Positions 55,801-64,000 of a stretch of DNA of 64,000 bases are shown here, piece by piece; positions within the stretch are counted from its first letter, which is position 1; each line of letters opens with the position of its first letter. A model generated the notes under the pieces. It did not search any database and was not told the DNA's origin. It saw nothing but the letters and a program-made list of their open reading frames with translations. This DNA comes from an uncultured Christensenella sp. (GTDB taxonomy: Bacteria > Bacillota > Clostridia > Christensenellales > UBA3700): assembly GCA_949287655.1 (NCBI GenBank), contig CASEHD010000012.1, forward strand, positions 1 through 64,000, read 5' to 3'. Made by a program: the position numbers and the translations under genes.

Positions 55801-58800
55801 CTTGAACATGAGGAACACGGCGGCGTTTTCCATACCTTCGGGAATGATGACGCTTACGGCGTCGCCTGAGATAAGGCTTGTTGAGAACGTATACTCAGTC
55901 CAGGTCGCGCCTTCGGGTGCCTCCGTCTCGTCGTCGCCAAGCTTAGTGTTGTTGTCGACGAAATACCAGACGTTGAGCCCGGAGCCGCCGAAAGTAGCTT
56001 TAAACTTTATTCTGAGTCTGCTGTACGCCATACCTGCCGCGGGTATGATATCGTAACTGACTTCGAGAAGTCTGTTTCCTATGCCGACGCTGTTCAGCTC
56101 AACGGGCGTAGTGTCGATATTTACCGCCGCACCGCCGTTCACGACGATATTGGAACTGTTGCCCTTAACGTCGCTTACAGTGATTCGCACTCTCGCCGAA
56201 TTGGTTATTTTCATAACGACAACGACGTTGCCGTCCGCTCCTTCGGCAGTGCAGTAATTATCTTCAAGCATATTGCCGAATACGCCTGTGTTACCGGCAG
56301 CTTCCTGCACGCCGACCGTGGACGCGTTCACGCCGCTTCTGGACTCGTCGCCCACGTTGACCACGGCGATCACGTTTTCGCCGAACCACTTACCGTTTTT
56401 AACGTCTTCGTAATTCAACGACTCGTATTTTGTCGGCTCTGCGGCTATCATCGAGCCGATATCGTCTACCGATACATTGCCGAATTGTTCCGCAAGATAG
56501 AAAGTTTCACCAATGAGAACGGGAGCCGCGTTGTCTATCTTTATCGTGACGACCTTGTTTTCCGTCGCCGCCTTCGTTGTGTCGGCGACCTTTACGTAGG
56601 TCCCGTCCTCCTTCTTTACGTATGCGGAAACGTTGAATATCTGTCTGCCGTTCTTGGGGGTGGTCGTATTCTCTACTATCGTAAAGTTGTTTGTCCCCGT
56701 AAGATTCAGATCCGTTATCGCGTTATTTGTGCCTCCTTCGTAAGAATACGCGTCTATTATAGGCGTATCCCAGTACGTCGAACCGTTCGACGAGAACTCG
56801 ACGTTTATATTCGCACTGTTGACCCAACCAGTCTCATTGTATTTAAGCGACAACGTCGCGTTGGATACTATTACGGTAGAGGTATAACCTTTGTTTACGG
56901 CAAGCGTTCTCTGCGTATCGTCGTAATAGACGTATTCTGAGTTCGCCTCGCCGCCGATAACAGCGCTGGGCTGAATCGTATATGTCGCGGGGTAGATCGT
57001 GTCTTCCAGCGCGACCTGAGAGCCTCCCGTTGCGTACGTCCACTTATAATAAGAAGTATTCGGGCTGTTTATCGTGTCTCCTTTCGAATTTATCAACGAC
57101 ATAGACGGAGTCATATCTGATATATCGCTGCCGTTATATTGTCTTGTCGTCGCCATTGCGTTGTCTGTGACCGTATAGCCGTACGTAGAGCCGAACTTGA
57201 CGACGTAAGACCCCTTCGTCATATTCGCGTTGAAATAACGTACGTAAGATCCGACCTTCGCCGTCGGTCTTACAACGACGCTCGCAATATTATCCGCAGA
57301 CTCAACGGGGATATCGGGTCCTATCGTATAGATATCTATACCCCATATCATATTACCCACGTAAGAGTCGTTATATGTCGGCATATATCCGCTCGGATGC
57401 GTACTTCTGGTAACTGAATCGAGATCTACGCCTGTTGAATTTACGTACTGATCAGCATTTGCCTGCATTCTCAGATATCCGTCTTCGAAAACTACCGAAA
57501 CTGAGCTTTCGTTTCTGGACAAAGAGTGCGTCCAGCTGTAAATTTCTATCCAGTTGGAAGTCAGCACTGCGCTTCCGTCCGTCGAACCGTTATAGTTTGA
57601 ATGAGGCATGTCGAGCGCATTGTTGCCCGTCTCGTATTTATAGTTGTACGTAAACACGATCATATCCTGCTTATCGCTGCCCTGGTCAGCCGATTTCAGG
57701 AAATCGAAAGGCATACCCATTGCTTTCCTTGCCGACGTCATATAGTCGGAAGTATTGGACATATAAGTGCCGCTCGCATAAGAATCTCTTCTTATACCCT
57801 TCCAGTTGGAGATTATACCCTTGACCTGGTTTGCACCCATGTCCTGAGGGGTTACGTAACTGTATCTGTACGAAGACTGAGACTCTATGTAAAGCTGGAA
57901 TTTACCCGTGGTAACGCCGCCGGAAAAACTGATACAGTAATTGGTGCTGACGCCGGGGTAATCCTTACCTCTCATAGCCCAGCTGTTCACCTCTCCGCTG
58001 CCGTCTATATAGCAATATGTGATCTGGCTGTTGTTGCCTCTTATCCAGCCGGTGATACCGCCTGCAAAAGCCGCGCTGTACGCCGCGCTTCCGCCGCTGC
58101 CGCCGTGACCGTCTGCCTGAGCCCAGATCGTGTTGCCGATATACATATAGCAGTTGTTGATCTTGCCGTAGCCCATATTTGCGCCGGCGATACCGCCTAC
58201 CGAAGCGCAGTTTTCAAACGCGTTTGCGGGATTGTCGTACATCACGGAACCTGCATGAGACTTCGCGTTGCCGGTAAATATCGACTGCTGATTGACGTAA
58301 ACGTTGTCTATCGTGCCTATATTGATACCTGTGACGATGCCGAAGCCGTACGGAACGTCGGGATTTGACGCTGAGTCGAGCGATGCGCCGTCCACGGGAC
58401 TTCCGCCCGACTGAGTGACGTTGGTCATAGCGCTACCGGTCGCGGTGTAATTTATCTTCATATTGGCAATCGTGCCGGCGTTTACGCCCACGACGAGACC
58501 CATACCGCGCATACCGTTGCCGTCAGTTCCTGAGAAGTTATCGGTAGAAGAACCCAGGTCGTTCTGCGTTACCATATAGTAAGCGCCGTTATTGTCCTGT
58601 TTCTTACCGTTGCCTCCCGATGTGTTGGCAGTAAGGTTTATGTTCAGAGCGTAGCCGTTGCCGTCGAGTATACCCACGAATTTCTGAGTGCCTACGTCGT
58701 CGGCTATGCTGCTCTGATTCCAGTCGATGTCCTTTGCGAAAACGATGATGGTATTTGTTCCTGCGGTTCCGGCTGCGGTAGCGGTGCCAAGCTCTTTTCT

Positions 58801-59088
58801 AAGTTCGTCAGAAGTGCTTACCCACACTACGCGGTAGTCCGTACTTCCCAGAAGACCCCATCTTTCAAGGACGGCGTTATCTCCGCCGGACTGAGCGAGG
58901 TGTTCAGCCTCGCCCACTCCGTGGTCGCCTATCGTTGCGTTTTCAGCGTCTTCTATGGTGATCGTCGCCGCTTCCGTTTCAGACAATTTATCGTTGCCGA
59001 AAACGGTCACGAGTACCGTAGCAAGAATTGCGGCGATCATCAGAAGAACTACCGATACGGTAAATTTATTTCTCTTAATTCTCTCCAT
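52858..59088 (-). CDS. giant surface protein with GLUG and MBG repeats and C-terminal anchor (2,076 residues)
   Basis: An N-terminal hydrophobic segment (about 8-30), then GLUG repeats (GLVVGVNAGTIANMKI, FGIVTGINIGTIDNVYV, VGGIAGANMGYGKINNCYMY; nt about 57960-58720). A large beta-rich region of unknown type follows, then MBG-like modules (nt about 53430-54850). Two CDHVDENGDG-type knuckles precede a membrane helix (about 2037-2063) and a KSKKKNNNR tail. It shares its plan with the next gene but not the detail, so the two are diverged duplicates. Its ATG comes one base after the stop of the preceding gene, with GGAGGG upstream. Confidence 0.88.
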   Translation of the reverse strand: MERIKRNKFTVSVVLLMIAAILATVLVTVFGNDKLSETEAATITIEDAENATIGDHGVGEAEHLAQSGGDNAVLERWGLLGSTDYRVVWVSTSDELRKELGTATAAGTAGTNTIIVFAKDIDWNQSSIADDVGTQKFVGILDGNGYALNINLTANTSGGNGKKQDNNGAYYMVTQNDLGSSTDNFSGTDGNGMRGMGLVVGVNAGTIANMKINYTATGSAMTNVTQSGGSPVDGASLDSASNPDVPYGFGIVTGINIGTIDNVYVNQQSIFTGNAKSHAGSVMYDNPANAFENCASVGGIAGANMGYGKINNCYMYIGNTIWAQADGHGGSGGSAAYSAAFAGGITGWIRGNNSQITYCYIDGSGEVNSWAMRGKDYPGVSTNYCISFSGGVTTGKFQLYIESQSSYRYSYVTPQDMGANQVKGIISNWKGIRRDSYASGTYMSNTSDYMTSARKAMGMPFDFLKSADQGSDKQDMIVFTYNYKYETGNNALDMPHSNYNGSTDGSAVLTSNWIEIYSWTHSLSRNESSVSVVFEDGYLRMQANADQYVNSTGVDLDSVTRSTHPSGYMPTYNDSYVGNMIWGIDIYTIGPDIPVESADNIASVVVRPTAKVGSYVRYFNANMTKGSYVVKFGSTYGYTVTDNAMATTRQYNGSDISDMTPSMSLINSKGDTINSPNTSYYKWTYATGGSQVALEDTIYPATYTIQPSAVIGGEANSEYVYYDDTQRTLAVNKGYTSTVIVSNATLSLKYNETGWVNSANINVEFSSNGSTYWDTPIIDAYSYEGGTNNAITDLNLTGTNNFTIVENTTTPKNGRQIFNVSAYVKKEDGTYVKVADTTKAATENKVVTIKIDNAAPVLIGETFYLAEQFGNVSVDDIGSMIAAEPTKYESLNYEDVKNGKWFGENVIAVVNVGDESRSGVNASTVGVQEAAGNTGVFGNMLEDNYCTAEGADGNVVVVMKITNSARVRITVSDVKGNSSNIVVNGGAAVNIDTTPVELNSVGIGNRLLEVSYDIIPAAGMAYSRLRIKFKATFGGSGLNVWYFVDNNTKLGDDETEAPEGATWTEYTFSTSLISGDAVSVIIPEGMENAAVFLMFKNGVEESEAIVMRVTSSSYVTYSVDLNGADIAFDANYITVISKTTGADGGSVETTYNLNRLVNGGYEGITLLDFFSKTYDGTNVLNPNISFGFTMDENEALIEGVHYTGMFNANTEQSNFRTSWLQMIAEYDEVNSGSCAIRLSMTTTSVSPIDMNISINYGEEVGTQQTLSIPTRIDRINMAFDISQIFSEGADITMSKGSYSLSEGGVTFNWVYGDPFDGVVVTINNDEAGGTMSFRFNSSGKGGEKYMNAGGSYSAYVDAIKIDSPVYHMDDFAQLVNSGDAYTGDAGLNYTVAISGEIPINVTARGVRLTFALDGLTRYSFSIPYDTDSHEMTAAYTDIDGNVQYAKITWKNSSGASTTLTSITEIGTYTAVASLTDGNYQIKGQNQQTITIQATYLDILVPDKTVQYNDGNAVTYVPDLPADSPIAGKTVVYTITYYKKLADSIQLLGTDVTITEVGEYYVSVTFDPDLQTDPDLQKFARKEYTKGTGSGLDSYIAFNVVKADTVISGVESSQKNTYNGTAQIVRYSDSAVKSQASGKAVSGATVTLQYWDDAAQAYVDFDASSNKGKYEDVGEYKYRLVYAGNENYNETSVEMTLTIDPAEITGVIFGSAIAGETVTGVSKVYDGNEVSLEASLAEDSNVRNNPDLKIEYRRAAFGAYSETLPTYVNRGRYQVWLRITCGDNYLPYETTAYVIITAAPAPDDVITFDASNPGGIMLEEIEYDGKEHSIKYTVNTGKYGEDLYITANGTSATDVGEYNGSIEIVMNNYETFVRETSFTIVPKKVTKDDIDTSSIDQLLEEEGLTSDTNLYKISVTFEGVDGETVEAGLTFWDESGKIVFPDALGRLPAGTYKVTYDAGGNYDLSAASGSLTLAQGTGEITCDHVDENGDGVCDICGTQLEDIDETCDHVDENGDGKCDKCGASMGGGATAPKETPDVAVYVVVAICGVLIVASIAGVIVAAAAKSKKKNNNRYNIV
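53026..53148 (-). repeat. two CDHVDENGDG-x-CD-x-CG knuckle repeats
   Basis: Residues 1981-1996 and 2006-2021 of the 2,076-residue protein read CDHVDENGDGVCDICG and CDHVDENGDGKCDKCG. Each combines an EF-loop-like DxNxDG with a C...CxxC set, suggesting calcium plus zinc binding just outside the membrane anchor. Confidence 0.85.
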
Positions 59089-59089
59089 T

Positions 59090-62000
59090 TCAGTTACCCT
59101 CCGATACGCCGGTAGTCGCCGACGACGCGTCCGTATTCGTGCCGGAAACGCCCAGCACGCACACCATACCCTTCATGGTATATTCGTAGTAGATACCGCC
59201 GCCGTCCGTAAACGTTACGGGAATGTCGTAAGCGTTCTTCCTCGCTTGCTGGTTAGCCGGACTGTCGACGGGATTGTCTTCCAGGTAATACAGCGATACG
59301 CTTGAATTGACGTTCTGCGGCATATTGTTAAAGTCTGCGTAAACGTTTATCTGACGCGTTGTGTATACCTTGATATAGTTGATTCGCTCGCCATTCTCAT
59401 TAGTCTCGGTAATGATATCGTCCATGATATCGTCGGTGATCTCGCCGGTGTAGACTTCGTAGTCGCCTTCGCACCAGTAAGTCATCATCAGGTCGACGTA
59501 ACCTTCCCTGAGACCTCTGATCTCTTCGGAGAAGTTCGCAAAATAAACGCCGCTGCTCGTATCATACATTACCGCTACGAAATCATAGCCGTAATATGCG
59601 TACGACAGATCGAGCACTCCGTTGTCTTTCTCAGCGATCGTCTTCATTCTGACCGGTACGGTAACGTTCTGATAGGTGCCGTCCGTCTTAGCGACTTTCG
59701 CTACCGCTTCGCCTTCCGCGCCCGAAGTAAACGTTATACCGGTGAAATCCCACTCCGCTACGTTGACCGTCACAACTTCTGCTTCTTTCTCTTCGGTTTC
59801 GGTTCCTTTGTTCAAGGTATCGAATACTACGTCGAGGGTTGCTCCGAATTCTTTATAAGTTCTGGTCGTCTGACCGTTCTCTGTCGAGGTCACGTATCCG
59901 AACGGGTCGAGCACGAGTTCTTCATACGCGTATATCGGCGCGTCTTTTGCGACGACTTTGTATCTTATCGTGTAATTATTGAGTCCGTCCTTGGTAAGCA
60001 TTACGGTGATCTCTCTGACCTCACTGCCTGCCATCGTGATCTCAATGTCGTCGACGCCTACCCACTGATATACGCCGACGTTCGCCTTCGAGCCGTCCGT
60101 GTAGACGACCTCTATCGACGACGGGAACGGATCTTCGCCCATATACAGCACGTCGATCGGGTCTACCTCTAAGTAATCGCTGCCGCCTTCGCCCGCGCCC
60201 GGGATATTGAGCGAAGCGATCTCCATACCGTCGACGAACACGCCGACGTTGGCCTTTTGCAGGAAGTTGGTCTGCAACGTGTCGGGATTGACGCCGTTTT
60301 GGGTCGCCGCCGCGCGGTATTCTTCTGTCAGGAAGCCGATCTCTATCTGCCACTGCTCGCTGTAGCTCTCGTAGTCGGGAACATAGGTCAGCGGGTCGAG
60401 AAGATTGCCTGCGCCGTCATACCAGCGTATCGGCATTTCCATTACCGCGTTCGAAGAGAACTGGATATATGCGGTGTCCGGGAAGTAAGCCAGCTTGCCT
60501 TCGTCGTCGAGCGCGTTGTATTCGTACGGGTGTACCGTGAAGATCTCCTTGGTCAGTTCCTCGTCGAAATAGACCGCGATGATCGAGTTCTTCACGACGT
60601 TGACCGTGATGTTCTTGTTCCACTTGAAGTAGCCGCCTTCGAGAGCGTCGTAACCTTCGGTGGCAGGATCGACGCCCTTTCTCGCGCCGTAATATGACGT
60701 GTCGAGGCTGACCGTGCCGCCGTATTTTCCTTCGCTCTGATAAGAAAGATTTGTCTCGTTGAACTGGTTTCCCTCAGTGTCTGTACTGATGTCGATGACG
60801 ACGTTGACCTGTTCGTTGTAAGACTGGACCTTTCCGTCTCTGTCCTCATAATAGTAAGCCACCGCGGTGTCGGGTTTGATCGTCTCCTCGCTGTAACCTA
60901 TCATATTGAGGAAGTATGTGTACGGGTTGATCTCCAGCGAGTCGAGCGTGCTGCCCAGACCCAGCGCGGAGACGACCTTTGTTTTTACGTTGACCGTAAG
61001 CGTGACCGTCTGAGCCGCCGCCGTCGACTGAGCTATAAGCGCCTGGACGGGAACGCTGATGTAAGTCATATCCGTCTGCTCCTTATTCTCAATCGCCGCT
61101 GCGGACTCTGTCGGGACTACCCACTGGTCGACAGGTATCCTCGTCGTCGCGCCGTCGGCATACTTGATGTACAGGTACTCGGGCGTAAACCTGTCTATCG
61201 TTCTGTCCGTCGAGGTAAAGTCGTAGAGGTCGATTTCGTAAGTGTTGGGTTCTGCGCCGCCTCCGACTATATCCGCTACCGTGCTGTCGAGGAAGTTGAC
61301 CGTCATCGGCATCGTAACGCCGTTCTTGAACGTGACGTTGACCTGCTTCGTGTGAGCGGTGTACGAGTTCGCCGCGTAAGTGAACGTCGCCATATCCTCG
61401 GTACGGATGTTGCGCGTCTCGCCTGTCACGAGCTCTATCGTGATCTCTGTCTCGAGCGCGTCGTACGCGTGCGTCTCGATCGGGATTATCGTCCTGATCT
61501 CGTTCGCCGGCAATATGTTTACCGTGATCTCCAGCGTCCTGACTTCGCCGCTGAACGACGCTTCGCCTATCACGTACATCTGCGTCGCGGTCTTTTCTCC
61601 TCTTGACGCCGCGTCTTTCGCTATCTGCCATACGTTGAGCGCGTTCACCGTGTTCGACGTCAGCTGCGTGCCTTTGACTAACTCGCCGGCGTCGTTCTTT
61701 GTCGCGGCATAGAAAGTCACGTTGGACTTCTGAACGGTCGAGTTGTATTGATAACGCGCCGTCTTGTTGGCAAAATATTTGTTATAAAGTTCACTGTAAG
61801 CAGCCGAACTTGCGGCGGATATCTCTTCTGCCGTCGTCGCATTGTAGTTTCCGCTGTATTCGTACGGCTCGTAGTTGACGGACAGCGTTATGTCGCCCCA
61901 GTCGACTATGCCCGGAGTGCTTTCGCCGCTGACCGTGTTGTCCTCGCTTCCCACGCTGGAAGACTTATTGAACAGGTATATCTCAGTCTTATAATTCGAA

Positions 62001-64000
62001 TTTCTCGAATTTGCCGTATAGGAAGTCGTTCTCTCGCCGCCGTTGTAAGTCGTATGCGAAAGTACCGTTCCGTCGTCGTCCGTGACCGCCTGATTGTCGT
62101 CGTATCCCTTTATGTAAAGGTTGGAGAACGTGCCGTCAAGCGTCGTGATACCCACGTTGAGCCTGTTGAATACCGGGAGCGGCAGCAGTCTCATAAGGAT
62201 ATCGTGTATCTCGTCGTAAACGCTGTTCAGAAGAGTGTCTGTGACGAGCGGAGCGAGCGCGCTGCTTACCATGTTGGAAAGGACTTCTTTCAGCATCGGG
62301 GTAAGCTGAGCTTTCAGCGTCTCCCAGAAGCCTCTGGAGTCGTTGTTTACTCTGTCCCAGTTGACGTTCGCGAGATAGTTGCTGCCGAACATGTCGGGAG
62401 CGAGCTCCGCGAGGTTGAGGATCGTGTTCGGTCCGAATATCAGCGACATCACGCCGTCGATCATCTTGTTGATCTCGTAAGCGTTGAAGGATACGTCGAT
62501 GTTGAACACGCCCGCCGACGTAAGTCTTACGTCAATACCGCCGTTGAGCAGTTTGATCACGTCAAGGTCTGCAAACAACGCGCTGAACGGACTCTCTTCT
62601 TCTGCCGTATCTCCTTCGGCAAGAGCGAGCGCTTCCGCTCCTCCCGCGCTCATCGCAGCCGTTTCGGTACCCTGAGCCGCCGCGTCTATCTGATCGATAA
62701 GACCCTGGAACAGCTCTCCGAGCGTGGTGACCAGATCTAGATCTATGTCAATTGCAACGTAATTGCCCAGGTCGACGACCAGATTAATGTTGTTCTTAGC
62801 AAGATATACGGACATCTTGCCCGCGTTGTAGTTGAGCGCGAGGTACGCCAGCGCCTTCGTGTTGGACGTCGAAGTCGTGTCGTTGAAGTCGCTGTCCGCG
62901 TTTACTCTCGCAATCGTCACGAGAAGCGCACCCGCCGGGACCGTCGGGGTCTCCGCGGCGTCTGCAAGAACTCTCTGAGCTTTAAGCTTTTCAACCGAAA
63001 GTCTGAGGTATTTTGCCGAACCGCCGGTATCTATGTTGTTGCTGAGCACGTCGATCGACAACGCTATGTCGAGGTTGTCGAGAAGAGTCTTAGCCATCGT
63101 TGCGCCGTTGGTCGCGTCTACGTCCGGCACGGAAGTGTTGACTATTACTTCGTCGTCTTCGCTTTGCTTACCGACCTGCAACTTGAATGCGGAATTGAAA
63201 TCCACAACGTCGCTGAGCCCGAGGCCGAGGTTGATCTCGCCGTCGACCATGTCGAGCTCGAGCCCGAGGTCAATGTCGAATCCTAGGCCGATGCCGAGCA
63301 GCGACGAGAATATCTTGTCGATGGTCGGAGCGGTCAGATCGACGAACAGGCTGACGTTTTCAGCGTGTACGCCTGTGAGCAGCATCATTATCAGATCCAT
63401 CGTCTGGTCGCCTTCCTCTTCCGCCGCGGGTTCAGCCATATTCAGACCCTGAGCGATCTCGCCGGCGATCTCGTCAAGCTGAACATTCTCTTCGGGAGAA
63501 AGCAGACCGTTGATGATATCGGTAAGATTGAGGTCGCCGATATTGGCTATCATATCGTCGAGGTAACCGATCAGCAGCGATACCAGATTGCTGTTGGAAA
63601 GCTTGAACGCAAACAGTCCGAGTCCCGAGAGGTCGACTATTATGTCGCCGCCCGTGATACCGAGGCTGAGTATTTCTTTCTCTCCGTATTTGAACGCGAG
63701 AAGCAGCTTTGAATTGGTGACGACTTCAAGGTCGAGGTCCCACTGCAAAGTGACCGTCGAAACGCTGTTCCAGTCGTCGAGGTACATGTCTATCGGAAGA
63801 TCAAGATACTGTCCCTGCGATACCAATATATTATTGATTATCTTAGTAAAGTCTATATGACTGTCATAAGTAGCCAGATCCATCGTGACGTCGATCGACA
63901 TAAAGCCTACCGTATCGATGATTGCCCGGATAAGGTCGTCGGTATAGCTTGAGACCGCCGCCACTACTCTGTCCTTCGTCTCCGTCAGTTTATCGCGCAC
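59090..64000 (-). CDS. giant surface protein, C-terminal part of at least 1,636 residues
   Basis: The gene enters from the right edge, so its N-terminus is not visible. The first ~640 visible residues are an unrecognised repeat region of Leu/Asp-alternating strands and amphipathic helices (for example LGLELDMVDGEINLGLGL). Residues about 836-1460 hold six Big_3-like Ig modules. The C-terminus (SATTGVSEGN) has no membrane helix or sorting signal, so anchoring must be N-terminal or the protein is secreted. It is the first visible gene of the operon and the stop lies one base before the next ATG. No enzymatic motif was seen. Confidence 0.82.
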   Translation of the reverse strand: MRDKLTETKDRVVAAVSSYTDDLIRAIIDTVGFMSIDVTMDLATYDSHIDFTKIINNILVSQGQYLDLPIDMYLDDWNSVSTVTLQWDLDLEVVTNSKLLLAFKYGEKEILSLGITGGDIIVDLSGLGLFAFKLSNSNLVSLLIGYLDDMIANIGDLNLTDIINGLLSPEENVQLDEIAGEIAQGLNMAEPAAEEEGDQTMDLIMMLLTGVHAENVSLFVDLTAPTIDKIFSSLLGIGLGFDIDLGLELDMVDGEINLGLGLSDVVDFNSAFKLQVGKQSEDDEVIVNTSVPDVDATNGATMAKTLLDNLDIALSIDVLSNNIDTGGSAKYLRLSVEKLKAQRVLADAAETPTVPAGALLVTIARVNADSDFNDTTSTSNTKALAYLALNYNAGKMSVYLAKNNINLVVDLGNYVAIDIDLDLVTTLGELFQGLIDQIDAAAQGTETAAMSAGGAEALALAEGDTAEEESPFSALFADLDVIKLLNGGIDVRLTSAGVFNIDVSFNAYEINKMIDGVMSLIFGPNTILNLAELAPDMFGSNYLANVNWDRVNNDSRGFWETLKAQLTPMLKEVLSNMVSSALAPLVTDTLLNSVYDEIHDILMRLLPLPVFNRLNVGITTLDGTFSNLYIKGYDDNQAVTDDDGTVLSHTTYNGGERTTSYTANSRNSNYKTEIYLFNKSSSVGSEDNTVSGESTPGIVDWGDITLSVNYEPYEYSGNYNATTAEEISAASSAAYSELYNKYFANKTARYQYNSTVQKSNVTFYAATKNDAGELVKGTQLTSNTVNALNVWQIAKDAASRGEKTATQMYVIGEASFSGEVRTLEITVNILPANEIRTIIPIETHAYDALETEITIELVTGETRNIRTEDMATFTYAANSYTAHTKQVNVTFKNGVTMPMTVNFLDSTVADIVGGGAEPNTYEIDLYDFTSTDRTIDRFTPEYLYIKYADGATTRIPVDQWVVPTESAAAIENKEQTDMTYISVPVQALIAQSTAAAQTVTLTVNVKTKVVSALGLGSTLDSLEINPYTYFLNMIGYSEETIKPDTAVAYYYEDRDGKVQSYNEQVNVVIDISTDTEGNQFNETNLSYQSEGKYGGTVSLDTSYYGARKGVDPATEGYDALEGGYFKWNKNITVNVVKNSIIAVYFDEELTKEIFTVHPYEYNALDDEGKLAYFPDTAYIQFSSNAVMEMPIRWYDGAGNLLDPLTYVPDYESYSEQWQIEIGFLTEEYRAAATQNGVNPDTLQTNFLQKANVGVFVDGMEIASLNIPGAGEGGSDYLEVDPIDVLYMGEDPFPSSIEVVYTDGSKANVGVYQWVGVDDIEITMAGSEVREITVMLTKDGLNNYTIRYKVVAKDAPIYAYEELVLDPFGYVTSTENGQTTRTYKEFGATLDVVFDTLNKGTETEEKEAEVVTVNVAEWDFTGITFTSGAEGEAVAKVAKTDGTYQNVTVPVRMKTIAEKDNGVLDLSYAYYGYDFVAVMYDTSSGVYFANFSEEIRGLREGYVDLMMTYWCEGDYEVYTGEITDDIMDDIITETNENGERINYIKVYTTRQINVYADFNNMPQNVNSSVSLYYLEDNPVDSPANQQARKNAYDIPVTFTDGGGIYYEYTMKGMVCVLGVSGTNTDASSATTGVSEGN
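59623..61495 (-). repeat. six Ig-like (Big_3-like) repeats in the edge giant protein
   Basis: Units begin near visible residues 836, 918, 1018, 1150, 1275 and 1357. The shared opening is hydrophobic-x-[NHD]-P-aromatic (EINPYTYF, TVHPYEYN, EVDPIDVL, VLDPFGYV). It is followed by a strand of the form IEVVYTDGSK or LYIKYADGAT and often a W (VDQW, MPIRW, VYQW). The pattern recalls Big_3 domains but is divergent. Confidence 0.6.

Noticed and set aside
46138..59088. Sortase (LPXTG) anchoring of the giant proteins
   Set aside because: No LPXTG-like motif precedes the C-terminal membrane helices, and no sortase gene is in the window.

Overview
The window reads as chromosome from a low-to-mid-GC Gram-positive-type anaerobe of the Clostridia. 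The evidence is strong GGAGG ribosome sites and consensus sigma-A promoters, a GlgC/GlgD pair, AdhE, a rubredoxin-first rubrerythrin next to a PerR-like regulator, lipoproteins with classical lipoboxes, and giant membrane-anchored surface proteins built from GLUG and MBG repeats. The combination recalls uncultured gut Clostridia (Christensenellales-like), but that placement is inference. No tRNA, rRNA, CRISPR array, transposase or phage gene was found.

Layout. 1-1.4 kb: an AT-rich stretch with the start of a zinc-ribbon gene, a small XRE regulator and an ordered array of 19/34-bp palindrome-centred repeats upstream of it. 1.4-8.2 kb: housekeeping genes on the minus strand (phosphoesterase, class II aldolase, M29 aminopeptidase, and a plsY-ychF-argS run). 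8.4-13.7 kb: two related lipoproteins around a divergent TetR/gdhA pair. 13.8-18.8 kb: adhE under a consensus promoter with two Rex-type operators, then an apbE-NusG_II pair. 18.9-21.9 kb: a UPF0371 gene and a perR-rubrerythrin operon. 22.2-32.9 kb: a complete glycogen operon, glgB-glgC-glgD-glgA-glgP-GH13, in which GlgA carries an unusual Lys/Ala-rich N-terminal arm of about 165 residues. 33-45.3 kb: an oxidoreductase, an ABC-F protein, an Rsm22-type methyltransferase, a 219-bp element with 25-bp terminal inverted repeats, a ClC antiporter, gap, an LRR_5 surface protein and two FAD enzymes. 45.6-64 kb: an operon of three giant surface proteins (at least 1,636, 2,076 and 2,216 residues) ending in a small lipoprotein; the first giant runs off the right edge.

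How it fits together. The metabolic genes describe a fermenter that stores glycogen (GlgC/D supply ADP-glucose, GlgA polymerises, GlgB branches, GlgP and the GH13 enzyme mobilise), runs lower glycolysis (Fba, Gap) and disposes of reductant as ethanol (AdhE, apparently Rex-controlled). PerR/rubrerythrin handle peroxide. The right third is devoted to the cell surface.

Least explained by known families: the 19/34-bp array by the XRE gene, a degenerate ~35-bp periodic tract upstream of perR, the 219-bp structured element, the GlgA arm, four genes whose promoters predict leaderless mRNAs, and the repeat domains of the giant protein at the right edge. Start codons were chosen by ribosome-site spacing; functions are from motif recognition only, as no database search was possible.
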